From NCBI GenBank assembly GCA_041752315.1, contig JBGSHJ010000049.1, positions 185,688 to 249,687 on the forward strand: a DNA stretch of 64,000 nt, given 5' to 3'. A model generated the notes under the pieces. The model had not been told where the DNA came from, searched no databases, and saw only the letters and a list, made by a program, of their open reading frames with translations. Shown one piece after another: positions 7,730 to 15,551 of this stretch (position 1 is its first letter; the number at the start of each line of letters is the position of its first letter). A program made the translations under genes and the position numbers. The DNA is from SYFY01 sp041752315 (GTDB lineage Bacteria; Pseudomonadota; Gammaproteobacteria; Pseudomonadales; Azotimanducaceae).

Positions 7730-9331
7730 ATGACCTATTCACAACACGTTGAAGATGTACGCCGGCTGCTCACGCAAAAAGGCCACGAATGGCGGGCCAT
7801 CAAACCGGATTTTGTTGCCCGCATGCGCTTGCAGAACCGGTTCCGTACCGGTCTCGATATCGCCCGGTATACCGCCGACATCATGCGCAAGGACATGGCG
7901 GACTATGACAAGGATCCTGGCAAGTACACTCAATCCCTCGGTGCATGGCACGGTTTTGTCGCCCAGCAGACGATGATGTCCGTCAAGAAGAACTTTGGCT
8001 CGCTCGACAAGCGTTACATCTATCTGTCGGGCTGGATGGTCGCTGCCCTGCGATCGGAATTTGGCCCACTGCCAGACCAGAGCATGCACGAAAAAACGGC
8101 GGTGCCAGCCTTGATCGAAGAGATCTACACGTTCCTCAAACAGGCCGATGCACGTGAACTGCGACATCTGTTTGCAGAGCTCGACGAAGCACGGGCCAAA
8201 GGCGCCAACGTCACGCAGATCATGGCGAAGATCGACAATTTCCAGACCCACGTCGTGCCGATCATCGCCGACATCGATGCCGGTTTTGGTAACGAAGAAG
8301 CGACTTACCTGCTCGCCAAGAAGATGATCGAAGCCGGGGCCTGTGCCATCCAGATCGAAAACCAGGTATCGGACGCGAAGCAGTGCGGCCACCAGGCAGG
8401 CAAGGTCACCGTTCCGCACGAGGACTTTGTTTCCAAGCTGCATGCCATCCGTTACGCATTCCTTGAACTGGGTGTCGACAACGGCATCATCGTGGCTCGC
8501 ACCGATTCCCTGGGTGCGGACCTCACGCAGAAGATTCCGGTCGCCCAGCGGCCAGGTGACCTCGGACACAAGTACTGCGACTTCCTCAAGGCAACACCCG
8601 TAAAAAACCTGTCGGAACTGAGGGAAGGTGATATCACCATTCACCAGAACGGTGTGCTGTGCAAACCGGAGCGGCTTGACAATGGTCTGTATGCGTTCCG
8701 GGAAAACACGGGCGTCGACCGTGTCGTACTCGACTGCATCACCAGTCTTGAGCACGGTGCAGACCTGCTGTGGATCGAGACCGAAAGCCCGAACCTCAAT
8801 CAGATCGGTGCCATGGTCGACGAAATCCGCAAGGTCCGGCCAGAAGCCAAGCTGGTCTACAACAACTCCCCCTCCTTCAACTGGACACTCAAGTTCCGCC
8901 AGCAGGTCTATGGCGAATGGAAGGCTGCCGGCAAGGACGTCAGTGCCTATCCCGATCCGAAACAGTTCGAAAAAGGACTCATGGATATCAAGCTGGACGA
9001 CAGCGAACTGGCGCTGGAGGCGGATCGTCTCATCCAGAATTTCCAGGCGGATGCTGCGCGCCACGCTGGAATCTTCCATCACCTGATCACCCTGCCGACC
9101 TATCATGAAACCGCACTGGGTGTTGACCTGCTCTCCGAAGGTTACTTTGGGGCAATGGGCATGCTGGCTTATGTGAAAGGTGTGCAGCGCCGTGAAATCC
9201 GCAGGGATCTTGCGTCCGTGAAACACCAGGATCTGGCAGGTTCCAACATCGGCGACGACCACAAGGAGTACTTCCTTGGCGAAAAGGCGCTGCTCGCGGG
9301 CGGAGCTGCCAATACGATGAACCAGTTCTAG
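7730..9331 (+). CDS. aceA: Isocitrate lyase (long form)
   Basis: Splits isocitrate to succinate and glyoxylate, the first glyoxylate-shunt step needed for growth on acetyl-CoA. The protein is 533 residues, the length of the long proteobacterial class (about 530 residues), not the short E. coli enzyme. Visible motifs are PIIADIDAGFGNEEATYLLAKKMIEAGA and the catalytic loop AKQCGHQAGKVTVPHEDF with the active-site Cys at about 219. Near the C-terminus is LITLPTYHETAL. The ATG at 7730 follows TGAGGA by 7 bases and begins MTYSQHVEDVRRLL, the family start; the frame is open upstream to 7655 but without support. A dyad lies upstream and a strong terminator downstream, so it is monocistronic. No malate synthase is in the window. 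Confidence 0.96.
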   Translation: MTYSQHVEDVRRLLTQKGHEWRAIKPDFVARMRLQNRFRTGLDIARYTADIMRKDMADYDKDPGKYTQSLGAWHGFVAQQTMMSVKKNFGSLDKRYIYLSGWMVAALRSEFGPLPDQSMHEKTAVPALIEEIYTFLKQADARELRHLFAELDEARAKGANVTQIMAKIDNFQTHVVPIIADIDAGFGNEEATYLLAKKMIEAGACAIQIENQVSDAKQCGHQAGKVTVPHEDFVSKLHAIRYAFLELGVDNGIIVARTDSLGADLTQKIPVAQRPGDLGHKYCDFLKATPVKNLSELREGDITIHQNGVLCKPERLDNGLYAFRENTGVDRVVLDCITSLEHGADLLWIETESPNLNQIGAMVDEIRKVRPEAKLVYNNSPSFNWTLKFRQQVYGEWKAAGKDVSAYPDPKQFEKGLMDIKLDDSELALEADRLIQNFQADAARHAGIFHHLITLPTYHETALGVDLLSEGYFGAMGMLAYVKGVQRREIRRDLASVKHQDLAGSNIGDDHKEYFLGEKALLAGGAANTMNQF

Positions 9332-9341
9332 GTCACCTCCG

Positions 9342-9365
9342 GACAAGTCGCCTCTGCGGCTTGTC
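9342..9365 (+). other. Hairpin directly after aceA
   Basis: GACAAGTCGC, loop CTCT, GCGGCTTGTC gives a 10-bp stem with one U-G pair, 10 bases after the aceA stop. It lacks a T-run of its own; together with the terminator at 9401-9432 it may protect or terminate the aceA mRNA. Confidence 0.5.
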
Positions 9366-9400
9366 AGGTTTGAAACACTCCGCGTTTCTCGCACAACAGA

Positions 9401-9432
9401 AAGAGGCCCGGCTCACCGGGTCTCTTTTTTTT
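9401..9432 (+). terminator. Rho-independent terminator of aceA
   Basis: AGAGGCCCGG, loop CTCA, CCGGGTCTCT (9402-9425), running into eight T residues (9425-9432). The stem is 10 bp with one G-U pair. It is a textbook intrinsic terminator about 70 bases after the aceA stop. The reverse strand has an A-run on its 5' side, so it could also act on the convergent operon, though less well. Confidence 0.88.
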
Positions 9433-9484
9433 GGTCCTGTCTGGTTCTGGCTTGTTCGATCTGGCCACATCGGGTCCGGGCCAC

Positions 9485-10582
9485 TCACCTTGATCGCAGC
9501 CAGTCCGCTCGCAAAAGCCACCCCTCGATCGCATCGCTGGCCATTGCGTGACCCTCCGGGCCCGGATGGACCGGGTCGCCGCTGTCGTTGCGCAGATCAA
9601 CCAGCCCACGACGCTGGAACGGGCCCAGCAGGTCGAGCACCGGCAAGTGGAGCCGCATCGCTTCGTGCGCAATGACTGCGTGGGCGACCTGGTGGGGATA
9701 TCGCCCCTCCTGATCCGTTTCCAGCCATGGAAACACCACGATCAGCACCCGAAAGCCATGGACGTCCCGCAGTCGGGCAAGCTCGGCAAAGGCGTGTCGC
9801 AAACGACCCACACGGTCTGTATCCCGATACCAGGCCGACGGCAATCGTTCTTCCGCGTTCGCAAGCAGTGCACGCAGTTCATGTTCATCCGCCCCGATCG
9901 CATCGATCTGTGCGTGGAAGCGTGCGCGAAAAACGGCCGGATCGTTGGCAGCCGCCTCGAATCGCCGACCCTGCAGACGATCAAGCAGTACCAGCATCAG
10001 CTGCCCAAGTCGACTTGACAGCAGCCACGGCCGTTCCGCGTAACTGCGCATCCGTTCCAGATATTCGAGATTGGCAGACACGACGCCTGTATCGTTGAGG
10101 CAGAAGCCCACGATCACCAACTGCGGATCAAGCGGGACACCATGTCTCTTCAGTACAGCCACTTCCTGCAACGTGTCATAGCCGCTGAGCGAAAGGTTCT
10201 GCACGTCAAACCGGCCGTCGCGGTGTTGCAGGGACCGCCGCAGCAGATCAGGGAAGGCCGTATGGGCAGGCAATTCACTGCCAAAGCTGATGGAGTCGCC
10301 AAGCACGACCACCCGTCGTACGTCGGGTGCAAGACTTGGTTCCGGACTGCGAAAACCAAGCGAGCTCGCCATGACATCGGTCTTGAAGGCACGACCTTCA
10401 CTGCCGGGGATGAGTTCGTACACGATGTCTTCATCACTCGAGCGCCGGAGCACGAGGTCCTTGCCGGCAGCCATCGCCTTCAAGGGCTCGTAGCCCAGCC
10501 ATCGAAGCGCACCTTCGAGAAGCAGTGCCGAAACCACCAGGCTTGCCAGGACCAGCAGCAGGTTGGCAATCCGGTGGTTCAT
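9485..10582 (-). CDS. SGNH/GDSL hydrolase-like membrane-anchored esterase
   Basis: A 365-residue protein with an N-terminal hydrophobic anchor or signal (RIANLLLVLASLVVSALLLEGALRWLGY). A periplasm-facing domain with SGNH landmarks follows: block I RVVVLGDSISFGSELP (nucleophile Ser in GDS), a block III-like GFCLNDTG, and the C-terminal block V GDPVHPGPEGHAMASDAI with the D-x-x-H pair. Such enzymes hydrolyse esters or remove acyl groups from glycans or lipids; the substrate is unknown. It is the last gene of a tight minus-strand operon after the GST (25-base gap), nitronate monooxygenase and SDR genes. Confidence 0.85.
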   Translation of the reverse strand: MNHRIANLLLVLASLVVSALLLEGALRWLGYEPLKAMAAGKDLVLRRSSDEDIVYELIPGSEGRAFKTDVMASSLGFRSPEPSLAPDVRRVVVLGDSISFGSELPAHTAFPDLLRRSLQHRDGRFDVQNLSLSGYDTLQEVAVLKRHGVPLDPQLVIVGFCLNDTGVVSANLEYLERMRSYAERPWLLSSRLGQLMLVLLDRLQGRRFEAAANDPAVFRARFHAQIDAIGADEHELRALLANAEERLPSAWYRDTDRVGRLRHAFAELARLRDVHGFRVLIVVFPWLETDQEGRYPHQVAHAVIAHEAMRLHLPVLDLLGPFQRRGLVDLRNDSGDPVHPGPEGHAMASDAIEGWLLRADWLRSR

Positions 10583-10607
10583 GAATGACCAGGATCCGCC
10601 GCTGGCT

Positions 10608-11216
10608 TCAGCCTTTGGCGCGCGCGCGGGCCAGGGCAGGTCGTGAATAACAGGCCGTTGCCCAGCGCCTGATATTGGTGTGGTGCGAATAGTCCAGTTG
10701 CACCATGTCCAGCAGCAGCATCACCGCTGCAACGTTCAGATCCGCAACGCTGAATCGTTCTCCCAGCAAAAAGGGTTTTCCGGCCAATTCCTGATCAAGC
10801 ACCTTGAAGGGGCGCTCGAGACTTCTGGTCGCACCATCGATCACGGATTGATCCCGCTTCTCGGCAGGCACAAACAACCGCTGGATGACGATCTGCATTT
10901 GCAGGGGTTCTATTTCGCTGATCCCCCAGACACTCCATTGCCATGCCCTGGCTTCTCCCTCTGCATCCCGGGGATACAGATCGCCGCCATAGGTTTTTGC
11001 AAGATACAGGTTGATCGCCATGCTTTCGAACAGCACCAGATCACCATCGACCAGCGCCGGAATCCGGCCGTTGGGGTTGATGCTTAAAAAATCTGCAGAG
11101 GTCTTGGCGTCCCGGAAGTGTTGTGGGACATGTTCGTAATCGATACCGGTTTCTTCGATACCCCAGATCGAGCGCAGCGCGCGCGATCCGGAGATGCCAT
11201 AAAGCCTTCTCGCCAT
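10608..11216 (-). CDS. Glutathione S-transferase family protein
   Basis: A 202-residue cytosolic GST. The N-terminal thioredoxin-like domain has RLYGISGSRALRSIWGIEETG and the glutathione-binding segment INPNGRIPALVDGDLVLFESMAINLYLAK, with cis-Pro in RIPAL and Glu-Ser in FES. The all-helical C-terminal domain contains LGERFSVADLNVAAVMLLL, the N-capping box region. It conjugates or transfers glutathione on an unknown electrophile. It sits 6 bases after an SDR gene and before an SGNH hydrolase, so its substrate may be an intermediate of that small operon. Confidence 0.9.
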   Translation of the reverse strand: MARRLYGISGSRALRSIWGIEETGIDYEHVPQHFRDAKTSADFLSINPNGRIPALVDGDLVLFESMAINLYLAKTYGGDLYPRDAEGEARAWQWSVWGISEIEPLQMQIVIQRLFVPAEKRDQSVIDGATRSLERPFKVLDQELAGKPFLLGERFSVADLNVAAVMLLLDMVQLDYSHHTNIRRWATACYSRPALARARAKG

Positions 11217-11222
11217 GACCGA

Positions 11223-12035
11223 TTACCCTCTTTCCCTGTATCCGGGCGGACGCTTGCCATGTTCATCAAGAACGTTGAATTCCTCGCCAAGATCTTCAAC
11301 CCACTGGATGGTGCTCGTACGATCCATCAGTTTGTCCCTGGCCAACAGCATGGCGACGACACACCGACCGACAAACAGGGGGGTCTGTGACTGCGAGAGG
11401 TCCATGCCACGCTCCTTGGCGGCATCCTGGATGAACTCGGTGCTGACCGACCCGGGATAGAGGGCCACTGCTGCAATGCCCTTGGGTTTGAGTTCGATAC
11501 CCATGTCGGCAGTCAAACGATCCAGACCAGCCTTGCCTGCACCATAGGAGCAGGAGAAGTGATAGCTCTGACCACCCGGTGATGAGACGTTCACAATGGC
11601 GCCACCTGGCCCGGCCTTGAACAGCAACTGTGCGGCGTGCCAGCTCGCCACGTAGTGCGCACGCATGCCTATGCCTACCTGATCATCATAAATCTGGATC
11701 GGATGATCCCAGAAACCACCGCCCCATGCCGGTGGGCTCGGAATCTTGTAGACGTTGTTGATGAGGTAATCGATGCGGCCTGCCTCTTTCCCAACCTGTT
11801 CAAAAACCCTGGCAATCTGTGCGTCCACTGCATGATCACACTGGATCGCGATTCCCTTGCCACCTTTCTCCGTGACCTGTCTGGCAGTGGTATCGATCGT
11901 TCTTTCGCCACTCCCGGTGGTGCGACCGGTGACATACACCGTTGCCCCCTGCTCGCCGAGTGCCAGGGCAATGCCCTTGCCGATACCCCGGCTGGCGCCG
12001 GTGACCACTGCCACCTTGCCTGTCAACGCTCCCAT
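11223..12035 (-). CDS. SDR family oxidoreductase
   Basis: Short-chain dehydrogenase of 270 residues. It shows the dinucleotide-binding motif GASRGIGKGIALALGEQGA near the N-terminus, a NNVYK variant of the NNAG structural motif, the catalytic Ser region NVSSPGGQSYHF and the YGAGK active-site Tyr-Lys pair. The architecture resembles the DHRS1-like subgroup (TGRT after strand 2, then LYPGSV and a longer C-terminus), which reduces carbonyls with NAD(P)H. Second gene of a four-gene operon, 11 bases after nitronate monooxygenase. Substrate unknown. Confidence 0.92.
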   Translation of the reverse strand: MGALTGKVAVVTGASRGIGKGIALALGEQGATVYVTGRTTGSGERTIDTTARQVTEKGGKGIAIQCDHAVDAQIARVFEQVGKEAGRIDYLINNVYKIPSPPAWGGGFWDHPIQIYDDQVGIGMRAHYVASWHAAQLLFKAGPGGAIVNVSSPGGQSYHFSCSYGAGKAGLDRLTADMGIELKPKGIAAVALYPGSVSTEFIQDAAKERGMDLSQSQTPLFVGRCVVAMLLARDKLMDRTSTIQWVEDLGEEFNVLDEHGKRPPGYRERG

Positions 12036-12046
12036 TAACTTCTCCT

Positions 12047-13030
12047 TCAGGACGCCATGCGGTCCAGTCGTTGATGAATGATGTTCTCTGCTTGCGTCAT
12101 GATACGTGACACAAGCTCCTTGCAGCTTGGAATGTCGTGGATGAGCCCCTGGCTCTGTCCAACCGTCCAGATACCACCATCGGTATCCCCGGCACCGAGC
12201 ACATTGGCGCGACCACGTACACCTGCCACCAGTTCCCGCACATCGTCGATGGTCTTGGTGGTGTCCTGCTGAATTCGTACCACTTCCTCGGAGATTGCAT
12301 TTTTGGCCACTCTCGAGGTATTGCGCAGCGTGCGGTTGATCAGCAGCGTATCCCGCTCCGAATTGCTGACAATCTGCCGTTTGACGTTTTCATGGATCCT
12401 GGCCTCGACCGTCGCCATGAAACGGGTACCCATGTTCACACCGTCCGCTCCGAGGGCCAGGGCTGCGATCAGGCTGCGTCCGTCAGCCATGCCGCCTGAG
12501 GCAATCACCGGAATACTGACCTGGTCACAGGTGGAAGGCAGCAGCACCATGATCGTGACATCGTCTTCACCGGGGTGACCCGCACACTCGAAGCCGTCGA
12601 TGCTGATCACATCCACACCAATTCGTTCAGCGGTGACGGCATGTCGTGCCGAGGTGCATTTGTGGATCACCCTGACACCATTGTTCTTGAAATCGGGCAG
12701 GTGCGGCTCCGGGTTGCGGCCAGCAGTCTCCACGATCTTTACCCCTCCTTCAATGATCGCACGACGGTATTCATCGTAGGGAATCGGGTTCAATGACGGC
12801 AGGATCGTCATGTTCACGCCAAAGGGCTTGTCGGTAAGTTCACGAGTACGCGCGATCTCCTTCATCAGATCTTCAGCCGAGCTGAACATGTGTGCGGTAA
12901 TGAATCCCAGGGCACCGGCATTGGCCACCGCGGCGACAAGATCAGCGTATCCAACACCGGTCATTCCTCCCATGACGATGGGATACTGCACACCGAACAT
13001 TTCCGTGAGCCGGGTCTTGATCATTGGCAA
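12047..13030 (-). CDS. Nitronate monooxygenase family protein
   Basis: FMN-dependent TIM-barrel protein of 327 residues of the nitronate monooxygenase (2-nitropropane dioxygenase) family. Landmarks are LTEMFGVQYPIVMGGMTGVGYADLVAAVANAGALGFITA, the phosphate-binding PVIASGGMADGRSLIAALALGADGVNMGTRFMAT, and IDGFECAGHPGE, where the active-site His is expected. Members oxidise propionate-3-nitronate and related toxic nitronates, but many annotated members have other unknown substrates. First gene of the operon 13030-9485, and divergent from an LLM flavoprotein gene 154 bp away. Confidence 0.9.
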   Translation of the reverse strand: MPMIKTRLTEMFGVQYPIVMGGMTGVGYADLVAAVANAGALGFITAHMFSSAEDLMKEIARTRELTDKPFGVNMTILPSLNPIPYDEYRRAIIEGGVKIVETAGRNPEPHLPDFKNNGVRVIHKCTSARHAVTAERIGVDVISIDGFECAGHPGEDDVTIMVLLPSTCDQVSIPVIASGGMADGRSLIAALALGADGVNMGTRFMATVEARIHENVKRQIVSNSERDTLLINRTLRNTSRVAKNAISEEVVRIQQDTTKTIDDVRELVAGVRGRANVLGAGDTDGGIWTVGQSQGLIHDIPSCKELVSRIMTQAENIIHQRLDRMAS

Positions 13031-13184
13031 ACCTCCAGATGGCGAAATACAAGCGGGACAAAGGTCGCGAATTCTAGTCTCGTTCGAGCAGTTTCAGCCA
13101 CCACGCCACCCAGCCAGCCAGCCGTACAGGGTTTCAGACAGGTTAAAATACAGGATCTTCAATCCGTTCGGGCAGGAGGATCAC

Positions 13185-14078
13185 GTGGAGTATTTTGTTA
13201 ACTTCCCGGCAGGAGGCCTGGTCAAGCCTGGTGTGTGGGCTGCAGCCCGGGAAGCCGAGGGTTGGCATGGTGTCTGCGCCAGCGATCACTTGTGGGTAGG
13301 CACCACGCGCTATCCCCACGTGTTTGTGGCAGCAACCCAGATGGCCTGCGCGACCAGGATAATCCGGATCACCACCTCGTTCTGCAACAACCTGTTTCGT
13401 TCGCCGGTCGAATTTGCACAGGCTGCCCTCGCCATTGCGGACGCATCCGAAGGGCGTTTCGAAGCCGGCCTCGGAGCGGGTTGGTCGCGTGACGAGATCG
13501 ACGCCATGGGCGGTGTGTACCCAGATGGCCCCGGCCGTGTCGGTCGCTACATCGAAGCCCTCACCATCGTCAGGGCGCTGCTGAGAACAGGCCAGTGCAC
13601 ATTTCATGGCAGGTACTACAACGTCAACATTCAAGGTGACCGGCAACTGGCTCCACTCGCAGCCTTGCCACCACCATTGATCGCGGCCGCTGGTGGCCCG
13701 ATCGCGTTGAAAGGGGTAACCCCGCTCGTTGATCGCGTCGAAATCAAGGCCAACTCAAGAAGCACGCGGGTGGGCCATCTGGACTTCCCGATCATGGCGT
13801 CCGTGACCGAGGACGAGATCCGCGAGCAGGTGGCGAGAGTGCACGTTGTCAACCCGACCATGCCCTTGAGCATCTTCATTCTGGTGGCGGTTGGCCAGAA
13901 CCCGACAGTGAATGCCATGAAATCTGCATTGGGAGACGGTTACCTCGCCCGGTTCATGGGCAATCCTGGGCAGGTTGCAGGGCATCTGCGAGCGCTGGGT
14001 GATCTTGGCATCGACCGTGTGCAACTCACTGAACTCGTACCAGAATCCCACAGACTGCTGGCGCCACACCTGCTTTGA
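13185..14078 (+). CDS. LLM-class (luciferase-like) flavin oxidoreductase
   Basis: A 297-residue TIM-barrel flavoprotein. Key segments are AREAEGWHGVCASDHLWVG, ACATRIIRITTSFCNNLFRSPVEFAQAALAIADASEGRFEAGLGAGWSRDEIDAMG and the C-terminal HLRALGDLGIDRVQLTEL. GTG at 13185 is chosen because AGGAGGA precedes it by 5 bases and the homologous region starts immediately; the frame is open to 12810 but those residues look like antisense of the divergent gene. The cofactor may be F420 or FMN; this cannot be decided by eye. Divergent from nitronate monooxygenase, which suggests shared control. Confidence 0.85.
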   Translation: MEYFVNFPAGGLVKPGVWAAAREAEGWHGVCASDHLWVGTTRYPHVFVAATQMACATRIIRITTSFCNNLFRSPVEFAQAALAIADASEGRFEAGLGAGWSRDEIDAMGGVYPDGPGRVGRYIEALTIVRALLRTGQCTFHGRYYNVNIQGDRQLAPLAALPPPLIAAAGGPIALKGVTPLVDRVEIKANSRSTRVGHLDFPIMASVTEDEIREQVARVHVVNPTMPLSIFILVAVGQNPTVNAMKSALGDGYLARFMGNPGQVAGHLRALGDLGIDRVQLTELVPESHRLLAPHLL

Positions 14079-14394
14079 GCCAGGACAATGAGCGACAGCC
14101 GAGCACATCGACCATGCAAGTGGTTGATCTCCCGTGGGTGAGCAACAGCAGACCGAGCTGTTTGTTGCAACCATTCCGACCTGGAATGGCGACCAGCGTT
14201 TTGCCTGGCCCCGAAGTTATAGTAAATTCGCTTTACTGGCAGCTGAGACTCCCGGCAGTGTGATCGCGTCTTGTGTGCACATGCGGATGCGGCGAGACGC
14301 CGGGTTACCGCACAGACTGCCGGTCAACGGAGGAGGCATGATGACGGTTGCACCGGTTGATGCTTCGGTTGTCGGTGCTTAACTTGTCCCTGGC
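14079..14394. other. 316-bp intergenic region with palindrome and a 14-codon mini-ORF
   Basis: No conventional gene. It holds a perfect inverted repeat AGTAAA-N5-TTTACT at 14221-14237. It also holds a short ORF, ATGATG... to TAA at 14338-14382, preceded by GGAGGAGGC. Either could regulate the downstream glycosyltransferase-like gene. Nothing else is visible. Confidence 0.5.
14338..14382 (+). CDS. Possible leader peptide (14 aa)
   Basis: Reads MMTVAPVDASVVGA then TAA. The Shine-Dalgarno-like GGAGGAGGC directly before the ATG is stronger than anything before the next gene, whose ATG at 14395 lies 12 bases past this stop. That spacing would allow translational coupling. No amino-acid run typical of attenuation leaders is present. 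It could be chance. Confidence 0.3.
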   Translation: MMTVAPVDASVVGA

Positions 14395-15468
14395 ATGATC
14401 GATTCAGGCAACCCGATGCTCAATGAACCATCAGATTTTGGAATCTACATCCTGAGTTACCCGGGTGACTTCCATCTTGCCCTGTCACTGATCGGCAGCA
14501 TCAGGCATTTCCATCCCCAGATGCCGATCATCATCATTCCCGGCGAAGGTTATGTGGAAGGACAACACCCGTTTGATGTCCCGGTGATGTCGAAACCCTC
14601 AGGCTACTGGGGCGAACTCGGCTTCATTGACCGGAAGTTCTGGGCCTTCCAGGGACCGTTTGAAAAGTTCCTGTACATCGATGCCGATATCATCTGCACG
14701 CACTCTATCGACAGACTGCTGCAACGGATCGCCAGTCAGGAAGGCAAATTCCTCTTCGCCAACATCTACTACGCGGGAGACGACTGGACGATACCCGTCG
14801 GCGACCCTTCACACCCCATGCACCAGCATCATCTTGCCTGGGCTGCGCGGGCACTGGGGTCGCTCGAGCACATGCGTGCCCTGGATCCTGCGTACGATCC
14901 CCTGTCGCGATGCCCGTTCAATGCCGGCATTTTTGCCAGCAGTCGCTCGACTTTTGCTGAAGAGGATTTCCGTGATGTCGTGGAACGGGAAGCTGCCTAC
15001 TATCGCTCGAGTCTTGGCAAGGATTTTTCGTGGCGAACCGAAGATGTGTTCTATCGCGATCAGGGTCGGCTGAATTACCTCGTCGATCACCTGCAGATTC
15101 CGCTTCTGAATCTGCAACCCGATGGCCACGATGTATGGGGCGGCGATGCACGGCTGGTCCGGGTTGAAGATGTACTGGCCAACAAAACCGGGTTTTCGTT
15201 CATACACTGGGCAGGCGTGCCGCGTCCGAGCCCTTCATTCTTCTGTTCCAGACCACTGTACTGGATGCTGAAGCGCACCTTGGGCCAGACCTTTGTGGAA
15301 GAAGGGTACAAGGATCTCCCCGAGATACCCGGCTATTCCGTCTGGCGTCACTTCCATCCGCGGCAGAGTGAATCCCTGTCGCTGCGCAGCCGACTCCAGC
15401 ATTCGTACAAGGACCTGAAACGAATCGTCAGGACTGAACTGGTGAATGCCGGATTGCGCTCTGCCTGA
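14395..15468 (+). CDS. Putative glycosyltransferase (nucleotide-diphospho-sugar transferase fold)
   Basis: A 357-residue cytosolic protein with no signal peptide. The N-terminal half has the GT-A style layout: SDFGIYILSYPGDFHLALSLIGSIRHFHPQMPIIIIPGEG, then a DxD motif in KFLYIDADIICTHSIDRLL (~residues 97-99). Later segments (NAGIFASSRSTFAEEDF, YRDQGRLNYLVDHLQIPLLNL, FIHWAGVPRP) resemble GT8-like enzymes where Asn, Asp and His residues contact donor and metal. A role in transferring a sugar to a surface polysaccharide or lipid is likely, but donor and acceptor are unknown. The ATG at 14395 has no good ribosome-binding site; an internal ATG at 14416 is an alternative. The final ~50 residues are basic. 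No other glycan genes are adjacent. Confidence 0.72.
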   Translation: MIDSGNPMLNEPSDFGIYILSYPGDFHLALSLIGSIRHFHPQMPIIIIPGEGYVEGQHPFDVPVMSKPSGYWGELGFIDRKFWAFQGPFEKFLYIDADIICTHSIDRLLQRIASQEGKFLFANIYYAGDDWTIPVGDPSHPMHQHHLAWAARALGSLEHMRALDPAYDPLSRCPFNAGIFASSRSTFAEEDFRDVVEREAAYYRSSLGKDFSWRTEDVFYRDQGRLNYLVDHLQIPLLNLQPDGHDVWGGDARLVRVEDVLANKTGFSFIHWAGVPRPSPSFFCSRPLYWMLKRTLGQTFVEEGYKDLPEIPGYSVWRHFHPRQSESLSLRSRLQHSYKDLKRIVRTELVNAGLRSA

Positions 15469-15551
15469 TCATTCGCTGACGGCAGGATCATGGGCTTTCC
15501 TCACCACCTGCCCGGCGATGAAACACAGGAGATTCGGTCGGCTGGGGCCAC

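Noticed and set aside
7739..9394. Open frame of ~551 codons on the minus strand across aceA
   Set aside because: It is the antisense of isocitrate lyase; the amino acids show no family pattern and the plus-strand gene is certain.
14134..14382. 82-codon frame upstream of the glycosyltransferase-like gene
   Set aside because: No ribosome-binding site at its start; only the last 14 codons have one, so only the mini-ORF is kept as a weak candidate.
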